DNA of 64,000 nt from Beijerinckiaceae bacterium. GTDB lineage: Bacteria > Pseudomonadota > Alphaproteobacteria > Rhizobiales > Beijerinckiaceae. The notes beneath the pieces are model-generated. The model was not told the DNA's origin, searched no databases, and saw nothing but the letters and a program-made list of their open reading frames with translations. Every line of letters begins with the position of its first letter. Within the stretch, counting starts at the first letter, position 1. Positions 1 to 8,419 of the stretch are shown piece after piece. Location: positions 1,460,110-1,524,109 of the forward strand of contig JALJOM010000003.1 in the NCBI GenBank assembly GCA_024304885.1. The letters are read 5' to 3'. Made by a program: the position numbers and the translations under genes.

Positions 1-544
1 CTGGAAAGCCGCGCTCGACGAGGCGGCGGGCCGCGACCACGACCTCGTCCATGGGCACCGAACGCGACGGCCCGCGCGCGAAGGGAATGATGCAAAAGGT
101 GCAGCGATGGTCGCAGCCGGTCTGGACCGGGAGAAAGGCCCGCGCATGGTCGCGGATCCCCTCGCTCGGCAAAGGGGACGACGGAGCTCGCGACCTCGCT
201 TCGTCTCGCGTCCATGACCTTGCCCAGGTTCGCGGGTCCGCCTTGTCGCGGTTGCCGACAACCCCGCCGACCTCCGGCATCGCCACGAAACGCGCGGGAT
301 CGATCTCCGCGGCGCAGCCGGTGACGATGATCTCCGCATCCGGCCGTTCGCGCTTGATCCTGCGGATCGCCTGGCGTCCCTGCCGCTCGGCTTCCGCCGT
401 TACCGCGCAGGTATTGACGATGACGAGGTTCTCGCGCCCGGCTGCGAGCGCGGCGCGGCGGACGAGGTCGGATTCGACGAGGTTCAGCCGGCAGCCGAAG
501 CCGACGACCTCGACGTTCGTTGCCCCCTCCCGAGCAGTCCTCAA
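1..544 (-). CDS. mtaB: tRNA threonylcarbamoyladenosine methylthiotransferase MtaB (3' end outside window)
   Basis: N-terminal part of a radical-SAM methylthiotransferase that adds a methylthio group to t6A37 of tRNA. Read on the minus strand, the UPF0004 domain is visible (GFGCRLN, VNTCAV, VTGCAA, giving three Fe-S cysteines), followed by the radical-SAM motif CDHRCTFC and CIIPFARG. No ATG lies near the start. I chose TTG at 544-542, whose last two bases overlap the dapF TGA (TTGA), so the two genes look translationally coupled. Roughly 155-235 reads as low-quality protein in this frame and as better-quality protein in another frame, so a compensated pair of indels is possible. The family assignment is firm; start and integrity are less certain. 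Confidence 0.8.
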   Translation of the reverse strand, partial: MRTAREGATNVEVVGFGCRLNLVESDLVRRAALAAGRENLVIVNTCAVTAEAERQGRQAIRRIKRERPDAEIIVTGCAAEIDPARFVAMPEVGGVVGNRDKADPRTWARSWTRDEARSRAPSSPLPSEGIRDHARAFLPVQTGCDHRCTFCIIPFARGPSRSVPMDEVVVAARRLVERGFP

Positions 545-1413
545 ACGGTAAGCTCCGCGAAAAGGTGAGGGTCGAGCCGCGTCTCGAACTCGTAGGCGAC
601 GGGACCCGTCATGACGACGACGTCGTCCGCGGCTCGCCATTCTATGTCGAGGTCGCCGCCGGGAAGGCTCACCACCGCGCGGCGAGCGGTGCGGCCGGTG
701 CGGGATGCGGCGACGAGCGCCGCGCAGGCGGCCGAGCCGCAGGCACGCGTCAGGCCGGTGCCGCGTTCCCAGACCGCGAGCGCGATGTGGTCCTCGGCGA
801 GAATTCGGGCGAGCGAGATATTCGCGCGCTCGGGGAACATCGGGTGCGTCTCGAGCATTGGCCCGAGCCGCGCGAGATCATGCGCGGAAAGATCGGCGAC
901 CCAGAAGATCGCATGCGGATTGCCCATGCTGACGACCGACGCGGGCCCAAGAGCCGCGGCGGCAGCGGGAAGCGGGCCGAGGTCGAGCATGCTCGTATCG
1001 GCGCAGGGCAGGGCCAAGGGAATCTCGCTCCAGCCGAGGCGCGGCCGGCCCATCTCGACCGAAAAGCTCCAGTCGCCGAGGCGACGGCAGGCGAGGCGCG
1101 CCGCTTCGGTCTCGAGCACGAGCGCATCGCGCGAGCCGTCGCGGCAGAGAAACCATGCGACGCAACGAGTGCCGTTGCCGCAGGCGCCGGCCTTCGATCC
1201 GTCGCGATTGTAGATCGTCATGAAGGCGGCGCACTCGGGGGAGCGCGGCTCGTGGAGCACCATGAGCTGGTCGAAGGCGAGCCCCTGCGCCTCGCCGATC
1301 GCGCGGGCCTCTCCCATCGAGACCTCGAGGCCGCTGCCGCGCAGGTCGAGGACGAGGATCTCGTTGCCGAGACCGTTCATCTTGGTCACGGGGCGGTCGC
1401 CGAGCGGGTTCAT
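541..1413 (-). CDS. dapF: diaminopimelate epimerase
   Basis: Interconverts LL- and meso-diaminopimelate for lysine and peptidoglycan synthesis; cytoplasmic. The protein is 290 aa, normal for the family. Both catalytic cysteines are present: C78 in ACGNGTRC and C225 in TRACGSAAC, along with the substrate-binding MNGLGNE near the N-terminus and GNPH in the middle. The ATG at 1413 is chosen because homologues begin just before KMNGLGN; a longer in-frame start at 1485 would add 24 residues unlike the family. It is followed with a 4-base overlap by mtaB, the common dapF-mtaB order in alphaproteobacteria. Confidence 0.95.
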   Translation of the reverse strand: MNPLGDRPVTKMNGLGNEILVLDLRGSGLEVSMGEARAIGEAQGLAFDQLMVLHEPRSPECAAFMTIYNRDGSKAGACGNGTRCVAWFLCRDGSRDALVLETEAARLACRRLGDWSFSVEMGRPRLGWSEIPLALPCADTSMLDLGPLPAAAAALGPASVVSMGNPHAIFWVADLSAHDLARLGPMLETHPMFPERANISLARILAEDHIALAVWERGTGLTRACGSAACAALVAASRTGRTARRAVVSLPGGDLDIEWRAADDVVVMTGPVAYEFETRLDPHLFAELTV

Positions 1414-1584
1414 GCGGCTCCTGTCCTTATTCGCGAAGGTCGGACGAATGCTGTCGATATAGGGGGAAACCTCGCGGAGGGCCACGGATTCGCCGAAGTG
1501 CCGCCGCCCTCTCGTCCTGGTGCAGTTCTGTTTCGTGCGGGGCGGCGAGCCGGCTCTCTTCTTCGGATGGGGGCCGCTCCACTA

Positions 1585-1627
1585 CAGAGCATTTTCCAGG
1601 GAAGCGGGCATCGGTTCGCATTTCGCT
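1585..1627 (-). repeat. right-hand module of dispersed palindromic repeat (copy A, detached)
   Basis: The minus strand reads GCGAA..(11 nt)..TTCCCTGGAAAATGCTCT, matching the right half of the full repeats at 8311-8419 and 57998-58102 (GCGAAGTGGTATCCACTTCGC then TGGAAA(T)GCTCTAG) with substitutions in the stem. The matching left half lies about 160 bp away at 1788-1858 in the same orientation, so this looks like one copy split by other sequence. Confidence 0.6.
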
Positions 1628-1660
1628 GGCGATGTTCCCTCGCCCTCGTAGGTTTCCGCG

Positions 1661-1756
1661 CCCGTCCTTCCGTGCCTACGGAACAGAAGGACGGGTCCTT
1701 GCGGAGCCGTCCTCGCCCCGTCGCGGTTTTCTTCCCTCCCTTCGGGCGAAAACCGC
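1661..1756. repeat. two inverted repeats between the halves of the split repeat
   Basis: CCCGTCCTT at 1661-1669 is matched by AAGGACGGG at 1687-1695, and GCGGTTTTC at 1723-1731 by GAAAACCGC at 1748-1756. Both stems are perfect 9-mers. The stretch lies in the otherwise gene-free 1414-1912 interval between divergent dapF and the GyrI-like gene. Function unknown; it could be a second palindromic element nested in the first. Confidence 0.6.
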
Positions 1757-1787
1757 TCGGAGATAGGGCTTGCGCAACAGCGACATT

Positions 1788-1858
1788 GCTATGCGAAAGT
1801 GCGATAGAGCAAAGAATAGAGAGACGCATTCCGATTCGACCGGGACCGGACGCGCTCT
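1788..1858 (-). repeat. left-hand module of dispersed palindromic repeat (copy A, detached)
   Basis: The minus strand starts AGAGCGCGTCCGGTCC and continues through GAATCGGAATGCGTCTCT, CTATTCTTTGCTCTATCGCA and CTTTCGC. It lines up over about 70 bases with the left hairpin and spacer of the copy at 57998-58102 (AGAGCGGTTTCCGATCC, GAATCGGTAACCGCTCT, TTTGTCGCAATTTCGC). The right half is at 1585-1627. Confidence 0.6.
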
Positions 1859-1912
1859 CGAGCAGCGGCAAGCCGCACTTCGCGAAGGCGGCGGACCAGC
1901 CTGGACGCGGCT

Positions 1913-2572
1913 ATGACATCCTTCGAAATCATGAGAAGCTGGACGAATGCCTTGATGGCGGGGACCCTCGTCGCCGCCCTCGCACAGGGGGCGCTCGCGC
2001 AATCGGGGCAGCCGGTGCCCGCGGGCGCTGCGGTGCGCGTTGTTCCGGTACAAGCTTCGCCGGGCGCCGAGATCGAGCCGAAGCCGCAGCTCGATTCGCG
2101 CAGCGACCTCCCCTCCATGACCGTCGAGGTCGCGGCACGGCCGGTCGTCCTGACGCGCGGAAAGGCGGAGTGGTCCGACGGCTTCAAGGTGATCGTGGAG
2201 TCGATCGCCAAGGTCGATCAGGCGATCCGTTCGGCGGGCCTGACGCGAGCCGGGCGTCCGTTCACGGTCTTTCTCGAGACCGACGAGGAGGGATTCCAGT
2301 TCGAGGCGATGATCCCCATCGCCGAGAAGCCGCGCGGGCAAGCCGCCCTGCCCGAGGGAGTCGAGGTGGGCACCTCGCCGGCCGGCAAGGCGATCAAGTT
2401 CCAGCACCGCGGCCCCTATGAGGAGATCGAGTCGACCTACAACCTGATCACCACGTTTCTCGACGAGAAAGGCCTCGAGGCGCAAAACCTGTTCATCGAG
2501 GAATATCTCTCCGACACGAAGGATCCTGCCGACGTGGGCCTCGAGGCGGATATCTATGTCTTCCTGAAGTGA
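1913..2572 (+). CDS. exported GyrI-like small-molecule-binding domain protein
   Basis: A 219-aa protein with an N-terminal hydrophobic segment ending in ALAQ (signal peptide, roughly residues 1-30), then a spacer and a GyrI/AraC effector-binding-like (SOUL/GyrI fold) domain: a VVLTRGKAEWSDGF strand near residue 80, EAMIPIAEKP, and HRGPYEEIESTYNLI. These are typical of the GyrI-like family, which binds small amphipathic ligands. Ligand and role are unknown. ATG at 1913 is used; a second ATG at 1931 (MRSWTN) would also leave a signal peptide. It is divergent from dapF and apparently a single-gene unit. Confidence 0.75.
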   Translation: MTSFEIMRSWTNALMAGTLVAALAQGALAQSGQPVPAGAAVRVVPVQASPGAEIEPKPQLDSRSDLPSMTVEVAARPVVLTRGKAEWSDGFKVIVESIAKVDQAIRSAGLTRAGRPFTVFLETDEEGFQFEAMIPIAEKPRGQAALPEGVEVGTSPAGKAIKFQHRGPYEEIESTYNLITTFLDEKGLEAQNLFIEEYLSDTKDPADVGLEADIYVFLK

Positions 2573-2752
2573 GCCCGCAGAACCGGACGATCGAAGGGGC
2601 ATGCCGCGCGCGTGCTCGCGTGCGAAATATTACGGCGGCCGTGCCGCCGCGCCCTAAATAGGGGGGGCTCGAGACAGGCCGTGCCGAGAGCGTCGCGGAA
2701 ATGCGGCTCGACGGCCGGGTCGGCGGAGCTCATCCCCACCGAGGGCGCCACG

Positions 2753-4210
2753 GTGACGACCGCATATGACCTCGTTCGCTATCCGAGCTGGCCGATCCCG
2801 GAGACCCATCCGGCGGCGCTCGCGGTCTTTGCCGCGCTCTACGGCCTGAGCTTCGTGCCGCATTACGGGTGCCGCGTGCTCGAGATCGGCTGCGGCGAGG
2901 GCGTGAACCTCATGAGCATGGCGGTCACGACGCCCGGGTCCGAGTTCGTCGGCATCGACCTCGCCGAGACCGCCATTGCGCAGGGGCGCGCGACGGCGCG
3001 GGCCGCGGGGCTCGGCAACGTGACCCTCGTCGCGCAAGACCTGCTCCGAGCGACGACCGACCTCGGCCGGTTCGACTATATCGTCGCGCACGGCTTCTAT
3101 GCCTGGGTGCCGGAGCCCGTTCGGCTGGCCATGATGCGGCTCGTCGGCCGCAGCCTCGGCCCCGACGGCCTCGCTTTCGTGAGCTACAATGCTCGCCCGG
3201 GCTGCCGCTTGCGCGAGGCCTTGCGGGATATCTTGCTCGATGCGACGCAGGGGCTCGAGGATCCGAGCGAGAAGCTCGAAGCAGCCCATGCGGCGCTCAG
3301 GCGCCAGATCGGGCTCTGGTCCGAGGCCGATCCGTTCCAGCACGCATTGGCGATCGAGGCGCGCGACATGCTGAAGCGCCCGCCCGCGCTCTTGTTCCAC
3401 GACGAGCTCGGCGGCACCTATGCGCCTCAGCTCCTCGGCGCCGTAGTCGAAGCGGCGCGTGCGGAAGGTCTCGAATATCTCTGCGATGCGACGCCCGAGC
3501 TGAACGCCGAGGCTCTGTGGCCGTCGGAAACCTTCGAGAAGGCGCTGCCCTCGACGGGGGGCGACTGGGCGAGGTTCGAGCAGATTTCGGATTTCGCCGA
3601 TATGCGGCGCTTCCGCCGCTCGATCTTCTGCCGGGCGGACCGCGGAATCGATCGCGGGTTCGCTCCCGAGCGGCTGGACGGGCTCTTCGCGAGCGCCGAG
3701 ATCGCTCTCGTGAAGCAAGAGGGAGAGGAGCGGGACGGGTTCCTGCTCCGGGCCGGCAACGGCGCCGAGCTCACGACCCGCGATCCGGCCTTTGCGGAGC
3801 TTCTCGCAAAGCTCGGCCTCGCCTTCCCGATGAGCCTCTCGCTCGAGGGGATCGGCACCTATCCCGAGCTCGCGCGGGGGCTCCTGCATCTTTTCGTCTC
3901 GGGAATCGTGACCCTCTCGACGGCGCCTTCTGGCTTCGTCCTGACGCCCGGCGAGCGGCCGCTCGCGAGCCCGCTCGCTCGCACGCAGGCCGCGCAAGGA
4001 GAGACCCACCTCGCCTCGCTGCGCCACAAGCCGGTCCATCTGACCGATGCGGGAGCCCGAGCCTTTGTCGCGCTCATGGACGGGACTCGCACCCGAGCCG
4101 AGCTCGCGCGGGCGATGGCCGATCAACCCGGGGTGACGGAGGAGAAGGCGGCGGCGCGGTTGCCCGAGGGGCTCGCCGAGATGGCGCGGCTCGGGCTCAT
4201 GATGGGGTAG
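2753..4210 (+). CDS. class I SAM methyltransferase with methyltransferase-regulatory domain
   Basis: A 485-aa protein with an N-terminal SAM-binding Rossmann domain (VLEIGCGEG at residues 42-50, then FVGIDLA and IVAHGFYAWVP). These are followed by a PKMT-type regulatory domain (FHDELGGTYAPQL, about residues 215-310) and a C-terminal helical region with HKPVHLTDAGARAF. This architecture is that of bacterial methyltransferases with a regulatory domain (PF10119-like). The substrate is unknown; proteins and small molecules are both possible. GTG at 2753 is chosen because family members begin with AYD(L)VRYPS..PxTHP. The gene ends 20 bp from the convergent CYTH-CHAD gene. Confidence 0.8.
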   Translation: MTTAYDLVRYPSWPIPETHPAALAVFAALYGLSFVPHYGCRVLEIGCGEGVNLMSMAVTTPGSEFVGIDLAETAIAQGRATARAAGLGNVTLVAQDLLRATTDLGRFDYIVAHGFYAWVPEPVRLAMMRLVGRSLGPDGLAFVSYNARPGCRLREALRDILLDATQGLEDPSEKLEAAHAALRRQIGLWSEADPFQHALAIEARDMLKRPPALLFHDELGGTYAPQLLGAVVEAARAEGLEYLCDATPELNAEALWPSETFEKALPSTGGDWARFEQISDFADMRRFRRSIFCRADRGIDRGFAPERLDGLFASAEIALVKQEGEERDGFLLRAGNGAELTTRDPAFAELLAKLGLAFPMSLSLEGIGTYPELARGLLHLFVSGIVTLSTAPSGFVLTPGERPLASPLARTQAAQGETHLASLRHKPVHLTDAGARAFVALMDGTRTRAELARAMADQPGVTEEKAAARLPEGLAEMARLGLMMG

Positions 4211-4223
4211 GGCGCGCGCGCCC
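4210..4223. terminator. GC-rich palindrome between convergent genes
   Basis: GGGCGCGCGCGCCC is a perfect 14-base palindrome that starts at the last base of the methyltransferase stop codon and ends before the convergent CYTH-CHAD stop. Flanking GGGG and CCCC extend the stem. There is no clear U tract, so it is only a candidate bidirectional transcription end. Confidence 0.35.
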
Positions 4224-4230
4224 GCGCCCC

Positions 4231-5733
4231 TTAAAACGGCTTGGCCGCGGCGAGCCGCGCGTAGGCGTCGAGCGCCCGCGCGAGCTGCTTGCTCGTATCG
4301 GTCAGGGCGGCCTCGACATAGCCGGCCGCGGACTCGCCGCGCTCGTCGCCGACGGCCGCGACGAGCTCGCGGGCGAGGAAGGCCTCGCGCACCTCGATGT
4401 CGTGCATCTCGCCGAGCGCCTCCTGAAGCTTCTCCAGCGCCTTGACGAAAGACTTGCAGGCCTTGCGGCGCATCGCGACTTCGGGGACGTCGAGGAAGAA
4501 TTCCGACATGTAGCGCATCTTCTTGGCGTCGATCCGAATGCGGTGCCTCGCGGCCGGATCGAGCCCCGCGAGATCCCGACCCGCGGCGACGAGCCGCTTG
4601 TGGCGCTTCCGCAATCGCCTCGTCACGAAATCGGCGACGCAGGTCTCGGCACTTTCAGCCTGTTGCTGCTGCCATGCGCCGGCCTCGATCCAGGCGACGA
4701 GATCGACGAGAAACATCCGGCATCGCTCGCCGGCGAACCCGTCCCGCACGGCCTCGTGCGCCGCACTCCGCCGCGCTTCGACCTCGCCGTTCGCGAGCGC
4801 CGGAACCGCGCCGGCGCCTTCGAGCTGCATGACGTCGAGGTCTCGCGCGGTTCCGAGCAGGCCCGCGAGCCACTTCAGCTCGCCCGATAGAGCCTCGAAG
4901 GCGTCATCGACGATCATCGGCTTGAAGAGCGTGAGCGCCGCGCGGAGGCGCCGGATCGCGACCCGCGCCTGATGTACCCCTTCGACGTAGTCGGATCCAT
5001 CGAGGGCGACCACGTTCAGCATGAGGTCGTGGAGACAGGCCCGGCAAATCTCCTGGAAGGCTTCCTTGCAGGTCATGTCGCCGCGAAGCCGCGGATCCGA
5101 GCCTTTGGCCGAGCGGCCGGAGAGTCCCGCGGCGAGGCGAAAGCCGCGCTCGGCCTTGCTGAGCAAGCCGAGGCGAAGCGGCGCAAGAGCACAGGCGGCG
5201 CGCGCGACATCGAACAAGGCGTGGGGCGTGCCGGCTTTCAGCTCGAGCTCGAGCTCGCAGACGGGGAGCTTTGCTCCTCCGGCCTCGATGTGGCCGACGT
5301 CGATCACGCCCTCGATCTCGGCGCCGTTCACGTTCACCTCGAACACCCGACGTTCGACGGCGACCTCGAAAACTGGCCGCAGCTCGGCCTTGACCCTCCG
5401 CTTGCCGACGAGATCTGCGAGAGGTGTCGTTTCGGCATAGTCTAGATCGAGCGTCGCCGAATTGGTCTCGGTCTCCCATTCGCCGCGGGCGATCAGCGAG
5501 GCGGTCTCTTGCTTGATCGTCTCGAGGTAGCGGTCGCCGCTCTTGCGGATGCGGAGGCTGAACCCTTTCTTCCAAAGGTCCTGATCCGGCGTATCGAAAT
5601 AGGTGGTCGAAACCTGGTGTCGAGCGGCTCGGGCCAAGTCTTCGTGGAACTCCGGGAGAGCCTCGACCTTCGCGAGGTCGTCCCGGCCGAAAAGGAACTT
5701 GAGCTCGACCTCGCGGCTCGCGAGCTTGTCCAT
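4231..5733 (-). CDS. CYTH and CHAD domain protein (inorganic triphosphatase-like)
   Basis: A 500-aa protein resembling E. coli YgiF. The N-terminal CYTH domain (about 7-205) carries the ExExK signature EVELK (E8, E10, K12) used for triphosphate and metal binding, plus YFDTPD, LRIRK and ETIKQE. The C-terminal CHAD domain (about 225-495) has the histidine-rich helical motifs VHQARVAIRRLRA and RHRIRIDAKKMRYMSEFF, typically associated with polyphosphate binding. The likely role is triphosphate hydrolysis or polyphosphate association in the cytoplasm. The ATG at 5733 is preceded by GGAGGCACAAGA, a good ribosome-binding site; upstream in-frame sequence belongs to another reading frame of metW. Confidence 0.9.
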   Translation of the reverse strand: MDKLASREVELKFLFGRDDLAKVEALPEFHEDLARAARHQVSTTYFDTPDQDLWKKGFSLRIRKSGDRYLETIKQETASLIARGEWETETNSATLDLDYAETTPLADLVGKRRVKAELRPVFEVAVERRVFEVNVNGAEIEGVIDVGHIEAGGAKLPVCELELELKAGTPHALFDVARAACALAPLRLGLLSKAERGFRLAAGLSGRSAKGSDPRLRGDMTCKEAFQEICRACLHDLMLNVVALDGSDYVEGVHQARVAIRRLRAALTLFKPMIVDDAFEALSGELKWLAGLLGTARDLDVMQLEGAGAVPALANGEVEARRSAAHEAVRDGFAGERCRMFLVDLVAWIEAGAWQQQQAESAETCVADFVTRRLRKRHKRLVAAGRDLAGLDPAARHRIRIDAKKMRYMSEFFLDVPEVAMRRKACKSFVKALEKLQEALGEMHDIEVREAFLARELVAAVGDERGESAAGYVEAALTDTSKQLARALDAYARLAAAKPF

Positions 5734-5837
5734 TCTTGTGCCTCCGAAGGCTGCGATTGTCGCGCACCGAGGCGAGCGCGTCGAGTCGCCATCGCGGCCG
5801 CGCACGAGGGGGACGAGATCGGACCGGGCCGCTGCGC

Positions 5838-6479
5838 TCAAGGCTTGCGGGTCAGCCGGAACACGCCTTGCTCGCCGAACATGTTCCAGATCCAGGGGGC
5901 GGTCGAGGCGAGCGGCGTCCCGAACCGATCGAGGGCGACGCAGCGTTCGATGCGCGCATCGACCTCCTGCACGAGCGCCACGAAGTCCCGGATGGTGCAG
6001 AAATGAATATTCGGGGTCTCGTACCAGGCGGCGGGGAGGTTTCGCGTCCGCGGCATGTGGCCGCCGATCGCGACCTGGAGGCGAATGCGCCAGTGGCCGA
6101 AGTTCGGGAAGGAGACGATCGCGTGGCGTCCGATCCGCAGCATGTTCTCGAGCACCTTGCGGGGCTGGCGCGTCGCCTGGATCGTCTGCGACAGGATCAC
6201 ATAGTCGAAGGCGTCGTCGGGATAGGCGGCGAGATCGGTATCGGCATCGCCCTGGATGACGGACAGGCCCTTGGCGACGCAATCGTTGACGCCGCGCTGC
6301 GACAGCTCGATGCCGCGGGCATCGACGCCCTTCTCCTCGCTGAGGAGGCGCAAGAGCGTGCCGTCACCGCAGCCGACATCGAGAACGCGGCTGTTCGCCG
6401 CGACCATGTCCGCGACGAGCAGAAGATCGACGCGGGGGGAGGGAAGGGACGGATGCGGCAAGGGCTCGGCGCCGTGCAT
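5838..6479 (-). CDS. metW: methionine biosynthesis protein MetW
   Basis: A 213-aa methyltransferase-like protein with the SAM-binding motif VLDVGCGDG (32-40), DYVILSQTIQATRQP, and the C-terminal WNMFGEQGVFRL conserved in MetW. MetW pairs with MetX and is needed for full homoserine acyltransferase activity in several alpha- and betaproteobacteria. It starts at ATG 6479, two bases after the metX stop codon, so the pair is clearly one transcription unit. Confidence 0.93.
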   Translation of the reverse strand: MHGAEPLPHPSLPSPRVDLLLVADMVAANSRVLDVGCGDGTLLRLLSEEKGVDARGIELSQRGVNDCVAKGLSVIQGDADTDLAAYPDDAFDYVILSQTIQATRQPRKVLENMLRIGRHAIVSFPNFGHWRIRLQVAIGGHMPRTRNLPAAWYETPNIHFCTIRDFVALVQEVDARIERCVALDRFGTPLASTAPWIWNMFGEQGVFRLTRKP

Positions 6480-6481
6480 GG

Positions 6482-7672
6482 TCACCCGATGCTCGCGGCG
6501 GGAGGGAGCCCGCGGGCGCGGGCGGCGGCGTCGAGGAAGCCGCGGGTCGTGGCGAAGAACTCGGGAATGTTGAGTAGGAAGGCGTCGTGGCCGCGATCGG
6601 TCTCGATATCGACGAAGGAGACCGAGGCGCCGCCGGCATTGAGGGCATGAACGATGGCCCGTGAGGCGGCGGTCGGATAGAGCCAGTCGGAATTGAACGA
6701 GACCACGCAGAACCGCGTCCTGGTATTCTTGAAGGCGAGGGCGAGGGAGCCGCCGTAATCCGCCGCGAGGTCGAAATAGTCGCAGGCGCGGGTCATGTAG
6801 AGGTAGGAATTGGCGTCGAACCGATCGACGAAGCTCATGCCTTGGTAGCGCAGGTAGTTCTCGATCTGGAACTCGGCATCGAAGCTGAAGGCCGGTGCCG
6901 CGAGGCCCTGGAGCTTGCGCCCGAACTTGCTCTGCAGGGCCTCGTCCGAGAGATAGGTGATATGCGCGGCCATGCGTGCGACGGCGAGGCCCTTGGTCGG
7001 GACGACGCCTTCCTCGAGATAACGGCCCTTGCGCCAGTCGGGATCGGCCATGACCGCTTGGCGGCCGACCTCGTGGAACGCGATGTTCTGCGACGAATGC
7101 TTGGCGGCGGTCGCGACCGGCATCGCCGCGAAGACCCTCGACGGGTAGCTCGCCGCCCATTGCAGGACCTGCATGCCGCCCATCGAGCCGCCGACGACAC
7201 AAAACAAGGTGTCGATGCCGAGATGGTCGATCAGCATGGCTTGGGCCCGGACCATGTCGCGGATCGTCACGACCGGAAGGTCGAGGCCGTAGGGGCGGCC
7301 CGTCGCCGGATTGAGCGAGGCGGGACCGGTGGTGCCCATGCAGCCGCCGACCACGTTGGATGCGATCACGAAATAGCGGTCGGTATCGATGGGCTTTCCG
7401 GGACCGACCATCGTCTGCCACCACCCGGGCTTGCCGGTGATCGGGTGGTCGTTGGCGACATGCTGGTCGCCGGTCAGGGCATGGCAGACGAGAATCGCGT
7501 TGGACTTGTCGGCGTTCAGCGCGCCGTAGGTCTGGTAGGCGATCGTCAAGGGGCAGAGCGTGCTGCCCGCGTCGAGCTCGAGCGGACGGTCGGGGCCGAA
7601 GTGCACGACCTCGCTATGCGGCGCATCGACCTCGCGAAGCCCGGCCGCCTTGATCGCCGTTACATAGGACAC
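6482..7672 (-). CDS. metX: homoserine O-acyltransferase MetX
   Basis: An alpha/beta-hydrolase that activates homoserine by O-acetylation (or O-succinylation in some MetX proteins) as the first methionine-specific step. The 396-aa protein has the nucleophile elbow GGSMGG (S163) and the rest of the triad at D329 (FNSDWLYP) and H362 (DRGHDAFL). [14 protein letters not shown] and the [11 protein letters not shown] region are typical. Acyl specificity (acetyl versus succinyl) cannot be read safely here. It is first in the metX-metW operon, with a promoter at 7713-7742. Confidence 0.93.
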   Translation of the reverse strand: MSYVTAIKAAGLREVDAPHSEVVHFGPDRPLELDAGSTLCPLTIAYQTYGALNADKSNAILVCHALTGDQHVANDHPITGKPGWWQTMVGPGKPIDTDRYFVIASNVVGGCMGTTGPASLNPATGRPYGLDLPVVTIRDMVRAQAMLIDHLGIDTLFCVVGGSMGGMQVLQWAASYPSRVFAAMPVATAAKHSSQNIAFHEVGRQAVMADPDWRKGRYLEEGVVPTKGLAVARMAAHITYLSDEALQSKFGRKLQGLAAPAFSFDAEFQIENYLRYQGMSFVDRFDANSYLYMTRACDYFDLAADYGGSLALAFKNTRTRFCVVSFNSDWLYPTAASRAIVHALNAGGASVSFVDIETDRGHDAFLLNIPEFFATTRGFLDAAARARGLPPAASIG

Positions 7673-7685
7673 GGATCCGCCGATC

Positions 7686-7709
7686 GTTCGATATTGCGAA
7701 CACAGTGTC
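7686..7709 (-). promoter_or_regulatory. candidate operator dyads in the metX leader
   Basis: Two short dyads lie between the candidate -10 box and metX: GTTCG..CGAAC with a 6-base centre at 7686-7701, and ACACTGTGT (minus-strand reading) at about 7700-7708. They are well placed for a repressor or for leader-RNA structure. I see no SAM-II riboswitch core here. Confidence 0.35.
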
Positions 7710-7712
7710 CGT

Positions 7713-7742
7713 TTTATAGGAGAAGGCTTTTTCCAGAGTCAA
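7713..7742 (-). promoter_or_regulatory. sigma70-type promoter of metXW
   Basis: On the minus strand TTGACT (7742-7737) is followed after 18 bases by TATAAA (7718-7713), a near-consensus housekeeping promoter about 40 bases upstream of the metX start. Confidence 0.65.
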
Positions 7743-7831
7743 GATCGAGCCGGGTCTTTTCTTCTTCGCGCGCGTGAGGGCCGAGACTCGGCCGCGTCCT
7801 GCTGTCGAGGCCCGTGACGGGCTTCTCCGCG

Positions 7832-8050
7832 TCAGGTCGACGGGTCGAGCTTGAAAAATGCGGCAGCCGCGCTGGCAGAGTCTTGCTTGGCTCTTCGTGC
7901 CTCCTCGAGCCGCGTGATCTCGGCCTGCAACAGGGTGATACGCTCGTCGATCTCATGAACAGAAAGGTCGTCGAGCCTCTGTCCGATCTCGTGAGATGCC
8001 ACCACCTTCCGGGGTGGTGCCCCGAAAACCTCATCGTCGTCTCGAGCCAT
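7832..8050 (-). CDS. DUF1192 family small protein
   Basis: A 72-aa acidic protein starting MARDDDEVFGAP, with LSVHEIDERITLLQAEITRLE forming a short coiled coil and ending in AAAFFK. This is the pattern of the DUF1192 family common in alphaproteobacteria. Molecular role unknown. It lies upstream of metXW on the same strand, but with its own spacing and the metX promoter in between. Confidence 0.8.
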   Translation of the reverse strand: MARDDDEVFGAPPRKVVASHEIGQRLDDLSVHEIDERITLLQAEITRLEEARRAKQDSASAAAAFFKLDPST

Positions 8051-8310
8051 GGCAGGCTACCCCGCGCGCCGTGAACCGCAAAACTCGGTCGGGCTACCGC
8101 ACCGGGCCCGACCATCGCGCCGGCACTGCAGAGGCGAACCGACTCGTAATCGTCCGCATATCTTGATCGGTCGTGCCGCGTGGTGACGCGGCAAACGCAA
8201 TCGTGCCGGGTGTAAGAATACCACCGGAGCTCCATGCGACGCTCGCGCGCATGGAGCTGGATCGAACGCATGCGGGTACCCGAAGACGCTGCCGAGACGA
8301 GGGCAGTCCG
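8051..8310. other. gene-free stretch downstream of truB
   Basis: No convincing gene was found on either strand between the DUF1192 start and the repeat at 8311. In many alphaproteobacteria rpsO and pnp follow truB; neither is present here. Confidence 0.5.
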
Positions 8311-8419
8311 CTCCGAGAGCTGCTTCAGATCCGGCCGGATCGGTGACCCGCTCGACATCCTTGCTTTGTCGCAATTGCACGACGCGAAGTGGTATCCACT
8401 TCGCTGGAAATTGCTCTAG
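8311..8419 (+). repeat. dispersed two-hairpin palindromic repeat (copy B)
   Basis: The left module runs from about 8311 (GAGAGC..TTCAGATCCGGCCGGATCGGTGACCCGCTC). It is followed by the linker TTTGTCGCAATT, the right hairpin GCGAAGTGGTATCCACTTCGC (minor wobble) and TGGAAATTGCTCTAG. The right half is nearly identical to the copy at 57998-58102. The terminal CTAG contains the stop codon of truB (minus strand TAG, 8418-8416). Confidence 0.8.

Noticed and set aside
520-2421. Long open frame antisense to dapF
   Set aside because: It is antisense to a fully conserved dapF and has the Arg/Gly/Ala-rich composition of a GC-rich shadow frame.
7673-7831. SAM-II riboswitch ahead of metX
   Set aside because: No SAM-II pseudoknot core was found; the space holds a promoter and short dyads.
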